Assembly: GCF_900497805.2 (NCBI RefSeq)
Contig: NW_020949602.1
Location: 2,595,536-2,659,535 of the forward strand
Direction of reading: 5' to 3'
From: Vombatus ursinus
Taxonomy: Eukaryota > Chordata > Mammalia > Diprotodontia > Vombatidae
Length of the DNA: 64,000 bases
Part shown: one piece after another, positions 46,936-58,865 of the stretch
How the letters are laid out: each line of letters begins with the position of its first letter
Position numbering within the stretch: position 1 is the stretch's first letter
Notes under the pieces: generated by a model
Database searches by the model: none
What the model was told of the DNA's origin: nothing
Seen by the model: only the letters and a program-made list of their open reading frames with translations
Position numbers and translations under genes: made by a program

Positions 46936-49900
46936 ACACTCCTTTCCTTAGGTCTCACATACCTAGAATCTGTTCTATTTAAGGCAGCCAACTGTTGATT
47001 GCTTTTTTCTTTGTTTGAGGTTAGCTGCTTAGTTGCTAGAATCATAAAAAAAAAAAGACCATTCTTTGTTTTGTGGGCCAGCTAGGTATTTACAGTTGTT
47101 TAGCAGTGTTTAAAGTGAGTGCAGCTTTGATCAAAACTCACATTTTGATTTCCAAGGTACCACATCTGCTTTCCATTATTTTCTGACTTGCAACATTTGA
47201 CTGGTTATTTCTATTGTGGTGAAGTGAAGTGTTTGAGGAAAAAGTTGGGGCAGAGGGAGAGACCGAGGCCTTTGACTGTACTTCCCAGAACTGAAGGCAT
47301 CTGACTGATTGCTACCAGTCCTCAGGGGGGTTATTTGCATGTGAGGGACTCATTAGTCAGTCGGCAGTATTTGGTTTTATGTGAATTGCAGTGACAATGA
47401 ACAGCTCACATCCCATTAGAACCTTCCACTTTCTATGCTGGGAATTGAGAACCTGGTATTGTTATGGGCCTCCTGGAATAGTCAGCTGCTGTAGAAGTGT
47501 GCTTACTTCTTAGTCTCTTACATGACTTGAAATGTGGTATAAATAGCAGTAGCCAGCTCAAAGGGGGGCCCTTGGTTGCTTTTATGATCTAACACTGAAT
47601 TTTACCTGCAAACCAGGAACAGACAAAGGCCTGGAGAATCCAGTACTACCCCCTCCCTCCCTTCCCCAAGGGGATCTCTCTCCATTATACCCATCACCCT
47701 GTTAGAAGCAGGGATTTTCCACTTGGCTCAATACAACCCAGATGCAAATTTGATCAACTGTAAACACAAAGGTTTATCGAGTGACCTCCTTTGGTTTGAA
47801 TCCCTTCCTACAGTCATGGTTACACATCAAATTTCAAGACAACTTCTTGGCTTGCCAGCCACACCAAGAAGGCCATTTGTCAGCTTCCCTCGATAGGGTC
47901 TCTCTTTTCCTCCCCAGGATTGAAATCAAAATTTACAACCAGGAATCCAGTGGAACTCCCTGAACCGTACAATGTGGCCCAAAAATCCTGGATCAGTTGG
48001 AGATGTTAACTTCTGACTGTACACCAAGACTTCTGGGATCTTTGTATCTTCTAGTGTCCAAGATGAAGCCCAGCACAGCTCTCTAGAGTTTGAGATAACT
48101 CTCTGCTTGGGCAAACTAGCCTAGGATTAAAATTTGAAGAAATAGTGCTTTGTGATCCTATGCGTGGTATGTTTTTATTTTAAAAATGTTATTTAGCATT
48201 TTATTTTTCCCCCACAGTATTGTTTCTAAAGTCAGTTTGATGTTAAGTAGTCAAGATGGGTTTCAAATTTCTGCTGTGACAGTTTAGTAAGGTGATGGTG
48301 GACAGATTACTAACTGCATCTTTCCTTTATCTGTAAGACAGCTTCATAGCTAAGCACTCACCTTATAGGTCTTTAAGGGTCTAATGGAGTCATAAAAAGC
48401 AGGAAGAGTTTTGGAAGGATAGAAGAACCATCAATAAGGGACAAGATAGTGATCTTTCCTACAATTACAAGGGACCCCAATTTGTTAAATGTACCCTTTT
48501 CAACGACTATGACATCTGCTATACTGAAGGGGCAGAGTTTTACAGGTAAAAAAGTACCTTGAAGACCTGGATTCCTATTCTGACTATAGAATTGTAAGAT
48601 TCTCTATTCATTTATTTCTCCTGAAATTTTTCCTTAGTGCTCCCAGCTATGAAGGATTCAGGACTATCCACACTACCTTGCTCACAGGTTCTTTTGAGAA
48701 AGCACAAGAAGATCAAGAATATTTACAAGAGGCAGCATGGCCTTGCAGTTGAAGAGCTGGGTACAGGTCCTGACAGATAGTTAACATCAACAATTGATTA
48801 CCTCCCAGCTAGGCAACCAATTTAAGAGACCCAAGGAAGAGTCTTCAGATTTCTGTTTATGCAGAGATTTCCCCCATTATGTTGCTTTACACCAGGGCAA
48901 TCACAAGCCATGAACTCCCAAAGGTCATGTGATCCAAGTATCACTTTAAGTGTTTAAGACATGAATAACTAGCATTTAGACGGTAATGACTAAATGGCTA
49001 TATTTTACTGTGTTTGATATCTTGAGGAGCTTTTCACCCCTGAATTTTTACAAGTTGTTCTCAGTACTAGATACCCAAATAGCCTAAAAAAAAATCATGA
49101 ATAAGTTAGGATACTATTTTCACCCATGGTTGAACCATGAAAAAGAAAATATAACTTAACATCTTTGAACTCAATTTGTATTAACATTGGGGAAGATGAG
49201 TGGGGTGGGGAGAAGGTAGAATACTGTGAAAGTTTTTGGAGTATTTATGTTTTTTTGTTTTTTATTTAGGGTCCAACCTTAGTACAGTGAGAGAAAGTTG
49301 TATTTGGAATTAGGATCTATTCAAATTCAAGATCAGTTTTTTTTTTCTTCATGCATCTGTCTCCAACCTCTCTTGGCCCCAGGTTCCTCATGTGAGCTAA
49401 GTACAGGGTTGTATTAGTTCAAAGTTAAATTTCTATGAACTTAAATAGCCAAAGAACTGATAGAATGATTTTATATAGGTATGCCCACACACCCATATTT
49501 GTATTTAATGAAGCCATCTCTAGGGTGGAAGTGTAGGGGAAAAAAAAAAAAGGAAGTTACATGACATGTTTAAATGGAATAGCAAGTTGTACATAATAGA
49601 CCTGCAGTTTCATGTGCATTTTTAAAATTATGCTGTTAGGAATGCTTGTTTTATCCCATAAATTAAAAATTAAAAATTAAAAAAGAACGTCAGAATCAGA
49701 ATTGGCTCTGAAGCTAACCCCCACTTAAAAAAAAGGAACATCTGGAGAGCTAGTGGAGATTCTTTCCAGCTAAGAAGAAATAATAAAACTCAACTTCAGT
49801 AATATAATTCAACACAAGCTACTCACCTCTGCCTGATGTTTGCTCCTAACACTTCTGTTGTGAGATTTACCTCTCCCTCCCCCACCCTCATATATGTTTT

Positions 49901-51429
49901 CTGTCTTTTTACTTGCTGCAACCACATGGTCTCATTCTCCACCAAGACCTTTCCATTGTATTTATTGGGTCACCTTGAAACCTTTGTGAGAATGATAATA
50001 GCTCAGATTTCCTCCAAGGTTTGTAAACTGGCTAAGACATCTCATGACATTGTCAAGAGAATAAATTTAAGTTCTGAATTTTTTCCCCTTCCCCTCAAGC
50101 TGGTGGTCTGTGGTCTCTACTTGGATAAACCCATTAGTGAATGGGGAACACTTAGGATCACAGGCTATGGGAAGCCATTATTCTATACTTAGAGCATAGT
50201 CTCCACTATGGCTGGGATCCTTTCCCCTTCGCCTCATTTTACCAAGAACCCATGGGAGTAACTAGCAAGTAAGAGCATCACTAAGTGAACATTGTTAAGA
50301 CTTAAGTTAAAAAAAAAAGAGAACCCATTTTTATTTTGTTTTGTCGACACCAGACTTGTTATAAAATGCTGTGAAACACTTGCCTATCCCTTCCCTGCAT
50401 ATTATCACATTTGTTCACATCTATAGAAAACGTTTGCTCTTCTGGACATTCAGTTTTCTGGGTCAGTCTAATCGACTCAAGTGAGAGAAGACTTCCTGTA
50501 ACAGCTTGCTTGAATAAGCTCAGAACTCTTGGGTTTCTAAGTAACCATAGGACGTGATCCCACGACCTCTCTTCTCCAGGCTTGATCAACTCTGCTCCTT
50601 CTACCTCTTTCAGTAGCATCGAAGCTCAAAGTCTCAGGCTTACTAGGTGCCTACAGTTTGTGTTCCTAACCCAAAATAAGTACGTGAAATGCACCCCACC
50701 CCCCCCAACCAAATTTTAGATTTACTCCAGAACGATGTAGTCCAGCACCAGAAGAGAGAGAAGTTAGACCCTAGGTAATTCACAATGAAGAGCACCTGGG
50801 CACTAATCCGGATACTCATCACACCTGAGGAGATCCACAGAAAAGTCATGAGTGCCTAAAGCTCAGCTTTCCCCTTGGTGAAGTAAAAAAGCTAAACATC
50901 ACCGGTAGAATCTCTCTACTCAAGCCACCGTCGGAGGCAGCTTAGATAAAAGTCACAGGGTGTGTTAGCCAAAATATCTACAGTCTTCTGGTCTGATTTA
51001 GGACCAAAAGGGGTTTTGATCTTTGTGTGAATAGTCTCCTACGGTTAAAAGTGCACAAAGCAGCATTAGCATTTGTAACCCAGAAAACTCCTTCCCACCC
51101 AGATGTTTCTTCAGCATTTCAGATTTATAGCGCTTTTTCATCAGCCATCCCAAGGGGCAGAAAGCGTCAAGCTGTATTACTTTCTTTACAAATGAGCAAT
51201 TGGAGATTTGAGAAATAACTTTAAATAGCAACTACCCATATTTAGGCTCTCAAGATTTATATCTCAAAAAAAGTTAAAGTTTCATTTATCACTTTTAAGT
51301 TGAGTGAGAAAACACAAGGCCCAGAAAGATGACCTAAGAAAAGTTCATGGCACAGAAGTTTCCTGAGCACCTATTAACGTTTGAGGCTCTAAAACTAGCT
51401 CTTCTTTAGCTATCTAGATTCTCGATTTC
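46936..51429. other. No supported gene; weak MIR-like patch near 48.72 kb
   Basis: About 4.5 kb. A SINE-like head may lie at 48731-48780 (AGGCAGCATGGCCTTGCAGT). The 118-codon frame at 49836-50192 lacks any family resemblance. A 9-base C-run lies near 50698-50706. The stretch 47.2-47.5 kb has few obvious repeats and could hold conserved non-coding sequence, which cannot be tested by eye. Confidence 0.35.
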
Positions 51430-51779
51430 ACACCAGGACTTCTTCCCCCGTATTATCTCCTCTACAAACAAAATGACTTCATTGGAAAAGAGAAAAAAAG
51501 TGAACTTTTGTAGGAGGAAGAAAACAAAAAAACTAAAAACACATAGAAACTACTCCATAGTAACTCCAGCCTTGAAAGAAAAAAAGCTTAAGGAAATGTT
51601 TCTGAAAGAAAAGAAAAGCAAACCTAACAAGATATTTTCTCTACTGCTACTACTCTTTATACAGAAAAGGAAGCATAAACCCAACTCCAATCCTGCATCT
51701 AAGGAGCCTATCCGATTTCTTTCCCCTTTCCGGGGAGGAGGATTTTAAAGGCTGCAGGTGCGCATGGTCACTGGGCTCT

Positions 51780-51960
51780 AGCAGACTCAGCAAAAACAGA
51801 CTTCTCAGCTTAAGCCCCAGTCAGCCCCTCCCCTTCCCCACCTGTGGTGGGAGGAGAGTGGAGGAGAGAGAATGAGCATCACCTGGGGACAATATCCTAG
51901 GGCTTACCCCCCCCCCCCCCCCAAAACTCCCTCCCCCCCCATAAATAAAGCCTGGGCAGC
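51780..51960 (+). promoter_or_regulatory. Candidate TATA-type promoter
   Basis: A TATA-like CATAAATAAAG sits at 51940-51950, directly after C-runs of 16 (51907-51922) and 8 (51933-51940). Upstream are CCTGTGGTGG (51841-51850, RUNX core TGTGGT overlapping an E-box CACCTG), a second CACCTG near 51879, and AGACTCAGCAAA (51783-51794), which on the other strand reads TTTGCTGAGTCT, close to a MAF half-palindrome. A start site would fall near 51970-51980. No gene product is recognised. TATA-like strings are common, so the clustering is suggestive only. Confidence 0.35.
51907..51940. repeat. C-runs beside the TATA-like box
   Basis: Sixteen C, then AAAACTCCCT, then eight C. The opposite strand has matching G-runs, with potential for a G-quadruplex. 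Confidence 0.95.
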
Positions 51961-51974
51961 TAGTTCGAGCTTTT

Positions 51975-52081
51975 TTAGGGCTGAGCAATTTCGAAGTCAG
52001 TTTGTCAGTAAAAATGGAAAAGAGGATTTAGAGCTCTTCATATTTGCGTCTTCTGTCTCAACTGTAGCAAGGAGCGATGAT
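51975..52081 (+). other. Candidate non-coding first exon
   Basis: Thirty bases below the TATA-like box the sequence runs to GAGCGATGATGTGAGGGCC, where GAT|GTGAGG (GT at 52082) is a fair splice donor. Within it ATGGAAAAGAGGATTTAG is a five-codon frame, so any exon here is likely untranslated or starts a short upstream frame. No downstream exon could be identified in the remaining 12 kb. Confidence 0.25.
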
Positions 52082-54169
52082 GTGAGGGCCTGACTTTGAA
52101 GGGGGGCTGTGCCCACTGGACTGGAGGGTTTTCTCCCCTGTTTTAGTTGCAGTTGAGGGATGCTGGGTTTTTCCTCTTTCCCTTTTATTTTTAGGGAAAC
52201 GAAATATATGAAGGGTTTTGTTTATAGAGTTGAGAGAAAGAGCCTCCAAAGCAGTTTTCGGACTAAGGGGAGAGAAAGTAACTTGTGATACCTTTAAGGA
52301 GTTCTGGTGTTAGGCCGGTTGTGTGTCCAGTGGCTGCCCTGAAGGGTGGCTGAATGACTCAGGAATAACCATCTATAATCTTCTGAAGACACTGCTTAGA
52401 AGAAATATTCGATGCTGTTGAAGTTTAAGTAAAGGTTAGATTGAAAATAGTAGATGCTATAGTAGGGGTTCCTATTTTCGTATCCTAGCATTATAGACTG
52501 GAAGTTGAGAGGGATCCGAAAACAGGTGTTGCTAGGGTTCAGACCTTAACAGCCCTGGATCTGCAAGAGACCACAAAGATGGTGTTTCTTTTTAGTAGAG
52601 GGTAAACTGGCTTGAGGAGTTTGTGACTTGCTCAGTGTCGCATGGTTATTGGGGATTAGAGATGCGATGAATGTTTAAATCAAAAACATAAAATTTCTTC
52701 ACTGGAAGAAAGGTTAGGATGGAAAAAACCTAGCATTCAAACTTTTCAGTAAGGGAAACGGCAATATGAAACTTGCCCAAGTTTGTCTTTGAAGAAAAGA
52801 GTCCTTGTTCTTGGGTATGGGGGGGGGGGGGGGGGGGGGGGGGAGAGACTTTGTTTTATAGGCTTCTTTTAAGAATCGAAAGTTGGGCTCCATATAAGAA
52901 AAAACAATTCCGATAGATTTCTTACCCCACCTTTGCTTGAGGGGCATGTATCTTCCTGTACTCCTGCCTTTTTTTCCTAATTAAATAAACTCGTTCTTAT
53001 ACCTCTTTCACATTAAAGTACTTTGTAGAAGATCAAAGGTATCTAGCTCCAGGGCTTTCCGGTCTAGAGCTTTTGAGGGGCTGGGTGGTGGGTTGGGGGA
53101 TATTTAGTTATGGTCCTTGAATTGATCTTGTTTAGGCAGCTTTTTACCTGGACCTGGCAATGTGAATGGGTCTTCTGTCTAAAGAATGCAAAGTAGCAGG
53201 AATCCTTGAGCAATACTATATCAACATCTATGGCTGGAAAAACTGAGATGCCTAGGTCTACAGCTTATATTTGTCTCTAAATAACTGTTAGTGAATCCCT
53301 AGAAACCAGGATTTCATCACCATAATCAAAAAAGGTTACTGAGAAAGAACACTGAGTTGGAAGGTTAGAACAGCAGAATGTCCTTGAATTAGTTTTTTTC
53401 TTTCAAAGTCAACCACAAGAATAAAATTTAAAATACTTCCCTTAACTACTTGTAACAAGTTTTGTTTTTAACAGCTAGCAACAGAAGAATCTCTGCTTCT
53501 GAATGATAAAAGTCACGATTCTCGTCTTTGCTCAGTTCTCTTGAGGAACTCTTAAAACAAAGGGATGGGTGGCTTTTTTTTAATTCAAGGGGTGGCAATA
53601 TAAAGGAGGGTTGGAGGAGCCTTGGTCTTGTTTGGCCACCTTGGGGCTGAGCTAGAAACCACTGGCTTCAAAAGCAGTTCCTAAACTTTAACACCTAGGA
53701 CATCTTCTGTAACTATTTCAAAGTGAAAATTAGCTTGTTGGACATGTAGAGTATACCCCATTGAAAACTTTCATTCAGGTAGACACTAGATGACCATGTG
53801 CCTAGTATGCTGTGAGTTTTTCTTTGGCAAAAGTGTCAAATAATCCCTTGTGAGTAAATTATATTTAAGTTTATTTGCAATCACATTTCTTGAGAGAACA
53901 TCATTTTCTGATGGGATTCATCTGCTTGGGTAGCTGACTTTGGGCTCCTATCCTTGAACTGTGTTGACTTGTTGGAACAAGTATATAACTCCTTAATCTG
54001 CCAAAGATCTCAAGATGTCAAACTCTTTCAAAGTCTTTCAATTTCAATTCTTTAATTAAATCCAACATTTAAAAAAATCTTATGTGCCAGACTATAAAGT
54101 ACAGGGAAAAAAATAGTAAAGATTCCCGGATACAAAGCAAAAGCAAGGTCATTTCAGGAGAGACTTTTA
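52082..54169. other. No supported gene; poly-G tract and weak MIR-like patch
   Basis: Directly after the candidate exon. AP-1-like ATGACTCAGG lies at 52353-52362. About 52.58-52.68 kb resembles an antisense MIR remnant (GTGACTTGCTCAGTGTCGCA). The poly-G tract at 52819 is listed separately. No exon was recognised. Confidence 0.4.
52819..52843. repeat. 25-base poly-G tract
   Basis: An uninterrupted run of 25 G following TTGGGTAT. Such long G-runs are rare in mammalian DNA, form quadruplex-like structures and are prone to sequencing length error. Confidence 0.97.
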
Positions 54170-54560
54170 TAGCTCAGACTAACCAGTGAGAGGAAGTACC
54201 CCCTCTCATAGGAGGGGGTACTATTAGAGCTGTGTTTGGAACAAAAGCAGTTGGTCTGAAAGAGGGTGAGAGTAGAGGGCATCCTGGGTGTAGGGATATA
54301 GAGCTTGTGTAAAGGTGAGGAGAGGAGGGTTGTGAGGGCATGGATGGTGTTGTACATGAGCAGGATATAAAAAGAGACTGAACAGGGTGTGTGAAGAGTT
54401 TAGAACAACGGGGTACCAAAGAAGATTTTATATTGGATCCCGGAGGGTGATAGGGAGACTTTGAAGTTTGAGTAGGGTATGACATGGCATGCTTTAGGAA
54501 GATCACAATGACAGAAGTTGGAGGATGGATTAATATTCAAGGGACTAGTGGCACAGATTG
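54170..54560 (-). mobile_element. L2-clade LINE, C-terminal part, antisense
   Basis: AGATTTTATATTGGATCCCG, GGTGATAGGGAGACTTTGAA, GACATGGCATGCTTTAGGAA and GATCACAATGACAG follow the reverse complement of the end of the L2-type ORF, where coding sequence for SDHV and LLKTLQWLPIT is normal. The 110-codon frame on the minus strand (54174-54506) lies in it. No intact domain is left. Confidence 0.6.
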
Positions 54561-54563
54561 ATC

Positions 54564-54625
54564 ATATGTGTGTGTATATATTTTATATATTTATGTATAT
54601 ATATATACACATATATATATGTATT
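54564..54625. repeat. (TA)n/(TG)n-rich microsatellite
   Basis: An imperfect tract of TATA, TGTG and ACAC units separating the L2-type block from the L1 3' end. Confidence 0.9.
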
Positions 54626-55592
54626 CCCCAATAGATAAATGGTCAAAGGATATGAACAGGAGTTTTCAGATGGAAAAAAATCAAAGCTTTACCTATAGGC
54701 ATATGAAGAAGCACTTCAAATGACTTTTGATAGAGAAATGCAAATTTAAAACTGAGGTACCACCTCACATCTAACAGATTTTCTAATATGATAGAAAAGG
54801 AAAATGACAAATGCTGGAGAAGATGTGGGAAAATTGAAACATTAATGCATTGTTGGAGTTGTGAAGTGAACCAACCATTCTGGAGAGCAATTTGGAATTG
54901 TGCTCAAAGGGCAACCAAACTGTGCATACCCTTTGATCCAGCAAATAGCACTACTAGATCTGTATCCCAAAAAGCATAAAAAGAGAAAAGGATCTACGTG
55001 TGCAAAAATACTTATAGCAGCCCTTTTTTGTGGTGGCAAAATATTGGAAATTGAGGGGATGGATAACCTTCAATTGAGGAATGGCTGAACAAGCTATGGT
55101 ATATGAATGTAATGGAGTATTATTGTGCTATAAGAAATGATGAATGGGCAGATTTCAAAAACACCTGGAAAGACTTGTATAACTGATGCAAAGTGAAATG
55201 AGCAGAGCCAGGAAAACATTGTACACAAGTATCAGCAACATTGTGTGATCAACTATGAATAACCTGGCTCTTTTCAACAGTGCAGTGATCCAAGACAAGT
55301 ACAAAGGAATAATATCCACATCTAGATAAAGAACTGATCAACTCTGACTGCAGATTGAAGCAGATTTTTTTCACTTTATTCTTTCTCATGATAGTTTTCC
55401 TTTTGATCTATTTCTTTTACAGCTGTGACTAATATGGGAATATTTTTACATGATAGCACATATATAAACTATATCAAACTACCATTTTCAGAAGAGGGGG
55501 AGGAGAGGAAGAAAGCAAGGAAAAACCTAGAACTCAAAATCTTATAAAAATGAATGCTAAAATTTTTCTTGACATGTAAATGAGAAAAAACA
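54626..55592 (+). mobile_element. L1 LINE 3' end (copy E), to the terminal tail
   Basis: It reads through the end of ORF2: CCCCAATAGATAAATGGTCA, then the frame 54788-54979 with ENDKCWRRCGKIETLMHCW and QPFWRAIWN, the familiar C-terminal L1 ORF2 block. The 3' untranslated part follows: TTATAGCAGCCCTTTTTTGT, AGTGAAATGAGCAGAGCCAG, ACATTGTGTGATCAACTATG and finally AACTCAAAATCTTATAAAAA with TGAATGCTAA. It is 5'-truncated. It is the best kept L1 3' end here and helps to recognise the others. Confidence 0.9.
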
Positions 55593-55834
55593 CTATTAAA
55601 AGTGTGTGGGGATTGGTGAGACTTTTTTCCCCATTTCTTTTCCTGGCCTTTGTAACAAGTCATTTGGGGAATGTAACCTTTGGCAGTTTTGAATTCAGGT
55701 TCTAGCTTGGAAAATAGTCCACATTGCCCATTGGCATTCCCCTTTCCAAATCCTTTTTGGTACAATTTTAGAAGGGGAGATGTGAACGGCCCTTCATTTA
55801 TAATGGGGCCAATTCAGAAGGAATCTAAAATCAA
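55593..55834. other. Unclassified spacer
   Basis: About 240 bp between the L1 end and the next repeat block, with nothing recognised. Confidence 0.4.
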
Positions 55835-56275
55835 ATGGCACGCTTTAAGCACACACACTATGTACCTGGCACTGGGAATATAAGAATCAAAAGACTGTCC
55901 TTGCCCTCAAGGGGCTTACAATCTCATAGTGGAAACAAGTGTGTACAAACAAGCTATATATGTGTATATATATGTGTGTGTGTGTGTGTGAAATAATTAG
56001 AGGAGGGAAGATGCTAGAATTCAAAGAGAGAGAGGAAGGCTACCTGTGAAAGGTGGGAGGAAGTCAGGGAGATCAGCAGTAATAGCAGAGGAGGGAGATG
56101 TTTCTAGGCATGGGATGACAGCCAGATTAATTGCCCAGAATCAAGGGATGGAGTTTCTTGTTTTTTGGACTAATTGTGTTATCATTGGATATAGAGTACA
56201 TTGCAGGAAAAGTTGAAAGATGAGTTATGAGTGAGATAGGAAGAAGGGAGAGAGTGTTTTAGATCTAGCAAAACA
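55835..56275 (-). repeat. L2-related repeat block, antisense, with (TG)n
   Basis: CTATGTACCTGGCACTGGGA, TGTCCTTGCCCTCAAGGGGC, TTACAATCTCATAGTGG, AGGTGGGAGGAAGTCAGGGA and GGCATGGGATGACAGCCAGA follow a common marsupial repeat that is normally continuous with the GGATCC-GGAGGTGATAGGGAG block seen at 54.4 kb. A (TA/TG)n tract lies inside (55953-55990). Confidence 0.5.
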
Positions 56276-56404
56276 CCAAGGGATGAGCAGAGTTACCTTT
56301 CCTGACACCAATGCATATATACACATAAGGATGGAATTCGGAAGTGGTGAGATCTAAAAATAATCCCTGGGCACCTACTGATGCCCAGGACTGATGTTCT
56401 AGAA

Positions 56405-56505
56405 TATAGAACCTACACTTGGAATTGGAAGACCTGGTTCTCTTTATCCAGGTGAGCCATTTCCTCTCCGAACCTCAGTTTCCTTTTTGGTAAAATAGGG
56501 TTTGG
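56405..56505 (+). repeat. MIR-type SINE fragment
   Basis: GGAATTGGAAGACCTGGTTC, then GAACCTCAGTTTCCTTTTTG and GTAAAATAGGG match the MIR core and right end. Confidence 0.6.
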
Positions 56506-56689
56506 AAAAAAAATGCGAACATTTACCATTGTCCTCACAGGGCTAGGAGGTAGGTACTTCATGGTTATTAATTTTAACATGAAATCTGTGACATCATGGA
56601 TAATAGCGTAACTACATATTGGCTTGAATGTTCTTGGCTAACATTAACTGATGTGTGTTAAAAGAAATTGATGCTGACTGTTTTGTACA

Positions 56690-56850
56690 CTAGACATTGA
56701 AATCAGGAAGGCCCAGGGTTCAAACACCACATCACACTAGCTGTGTGATCTTGGGAAGAGTAATTCACTTTTCTGGGCCTCTGTTTCCTTATATATTAAT
56801 TGAGGAGAATTGGACACGAAGACCTTTGTTCCCTTCTGGTTCAAAACCTT
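56690..56850 (+). repeat. MIR-type SINE
   Basis: AATCAGGAAGGCCCAGGGTT, CAAACACCACATCACACTAG, CTGTGTGATCTTGGGAAGAG and TCTGGGCCTCTGTTTCCTTA: box-B region, core and right end in order. Confidence 0.75.
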
Positions 56851-57079
56851 TTTTCCTGGTCTCATGTGTTAACATGATGAAGGTAAATGTGTAGCTCCAA
56901 AGGTAATTTGTCTCCTCAGAGTTGTTAGCTTTTTTTAATTGCTGAAAGTCTTTTGTTAGGTTTTCTCATTGTAACTGGACATAGCAAGAAATAACTGCTT
57001 TATGTAGCATAAGGGAAGGAAAATGGATATGTAGGTCAACTTCATTTATGCCTTAAGTCAGCAGTGAAAATTTTTGTCA

Positions 57080-57180
57080 TCTAATCCAGTCCCCACCCCC
57101 ACACTTAGGTAGAGACAAGGCTAGGGAAGTGACTTGTCCAACACCCAGTGGCTGACTTAGGTTATGCATTGAGGCTCCAT
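57080..57180 (-). repeat. MIR-type SINE, antisense fragment
   Basis: AGGGAAGTGACTTGTCCAAC, then ACCCAGTGGCTGACTTAGGT, preceded by ATCTAATCCAGTCCCCACCC. Confidence 0.55.
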
Positions 57181-58734
57181 GACTTCATGGCCAACTACCC
57201 CCCCATAATGATATAATATGAAAATAAAACATGAAACATTGAAGGATGGAGTAGAAAGCTTCCAAAATGTTGGGCAGAGCTCCTGTATGGGGTGGGGGGG
57301 AAGGCTTATAACAAGACAAGCATTGTGCTGGGGACAAGAAGAAGGCTTAGATGATATGTGACTTCTGCTCCAGTTAAGGACAATGGTCAAACATAACCTC
57401 AAATTCTTTTAGTTTGGAAAATGAAATAAAAGTATTTTTTCAGATAGGATTCTCAAAGATTTCCTCTTTCTCACCTCCAACACAGTCACCTGGCTGTATA
57501 AGCACCTACTAAAAGCTTGTTGGAATATATTGGATTGGAATTTTTTTTTATACAGGAGGGTATGGAGCTCACATGGTGCTGTACTGACTGGAACCTGACT
57601 TCCCTCTCCTTCCCCCTCCCTTTTTTTTTTTCCACCATCCTGTCTTCAGTTCAGATATAGCATCTATTATGGTAAATTCAAAGCCATAATTAGCCTATGT
57701 GTGTAGGCTAATGGATTTAGAGTACCAGAAGTCCAGGTCCTTGGGTCCCTTCCAAAAGGGGCTGTAGAGCTTTGGCACATTCCCAGGGCTTTAATTGGAC
57801 ATTTGGTACAGAGATTAAGGTGAAACTTGCATGTGCCAGTTTCCCTAAGAGGCTGGCTCCCAATTGGCTCAACATCTGAGAGTTGGCCTGGACACCATTT
57901 ATTCCTTGGAGTGTCAAGAAAATCAGTCATGGAATTGGCATTAACATTGGCTATTGGAAATAGCAGTTGGGGAAGGACACGAGCATATGTCCCTGGAAGA
58001 ATTCTGCGCCCCCCCCTCCACACTGTCTACTTCTATAGTTGGCTCTAGGACAAATAGAAGCCACTGCTTAAGAGGACTGAATGCTTGGGAAAAATTCTGT
58101 TGGGCCAAGAGTCCAGGCCAGCAGCTGCATAGTTACATGCACATAGTATAGCTTTTCATGGTTGCATAAATCTCAGGATAGACTTAGGGTGGTAGTGGAG
58201 AGCTAGGTTACTATATGAGACCAAGGAGGTTGCTAAGGCTGCTGCAAAAGCAAACAGTAAAAAGGAATTTCCTTTCTTAATCCCTATCCATCTCCACGTT
58301 CTCCCTCCAGTGCTCAACTGTCAAAGGCATGCATGAAGGTGACCTATGAAAAGAGATTTACAAATGGAACTCAGAAGTAACAGATGAGCTAGCTTGGTTA
58401 ATGACTGTCCATGGCAAGGGCTTGGCGTGTGAGACATGCTGCAATTACAAGTCACCTTGCCCCAGAATGGCTTTGATATTCATTTTGTTCATGCACTAAA
58501 TATTAAGGCGTATGTTGAGTTACTTGGTGACTCCTGAACATTTTCTTTAAAAATGCCCTGATTTCTTCGGTCAGCCTAAGTGCTTCTTACCAGTCAAGAA
58601 GATGTGACTATCAATGATTTTAATATCAGAAACTAATTAGTAATGGGGTTGTAACTGTAGGTTAAAGTCTTCCTAGATTAAATTCTATTTCAGAAGTGAT
58701 CCATAGTATCTTATACTATGACCATAGAGCAAAC
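57181..58734. other. No supported gene
   Basis: About 1.55 kb. Overlapping frames on both strands at 57.67-58.15 kb (longest 118 codons, minus strand) are not recognisable. Small L2-like text lies near 57.50 kb. Confidence 0.4.
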
Positions 58735-58865
58735 CCAAGTCATCTAATTCAACCTGCTCCTTTTACAGTGTGGAAATGTCCCTGGGAGTTGAGTGGCTTG
58801 CTCCAAGCCACTTGAGTAGCACACCCCAAGTCTCCAGGCTCTGAGCGCTTTCCAGTGTAGCACAT
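58735..58865 (-). repeat. MIR-type SINE, antisense
   Basis: CATCTAATTCAACCTGCTCC, TTTTACAGTGTGGAAATGTC, GAGTGGCTTGCTCCAAGCCA and GAGCGCTTTCCAGTGTAGCA match the antisense MIR arrangement. Confidence 0.65.

Noticed and set aside
49836-50192. 118-codon frame on the plus strand
   Set aside because: No family resemblance, no splice or promoter context, and composition close to the surrounding non-coding DNA.
51958-51964. GGGCAGCTAG at the candidate promoter read as a SINE head
   Set aside because: Only about 10 bases match, with no following box B, core or A tail.
54174-54506. 110-codon minus-strand frame rich in serine and proline
   Set aside because: It lies in an antisense L2-type block; the L2 ORF end explains the open frame.
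57667-58151. Overlapping frames on both strands, up to 118 codons
   Set aside because: No recognised motif. Frames on both strands over the same bases argue for chance.
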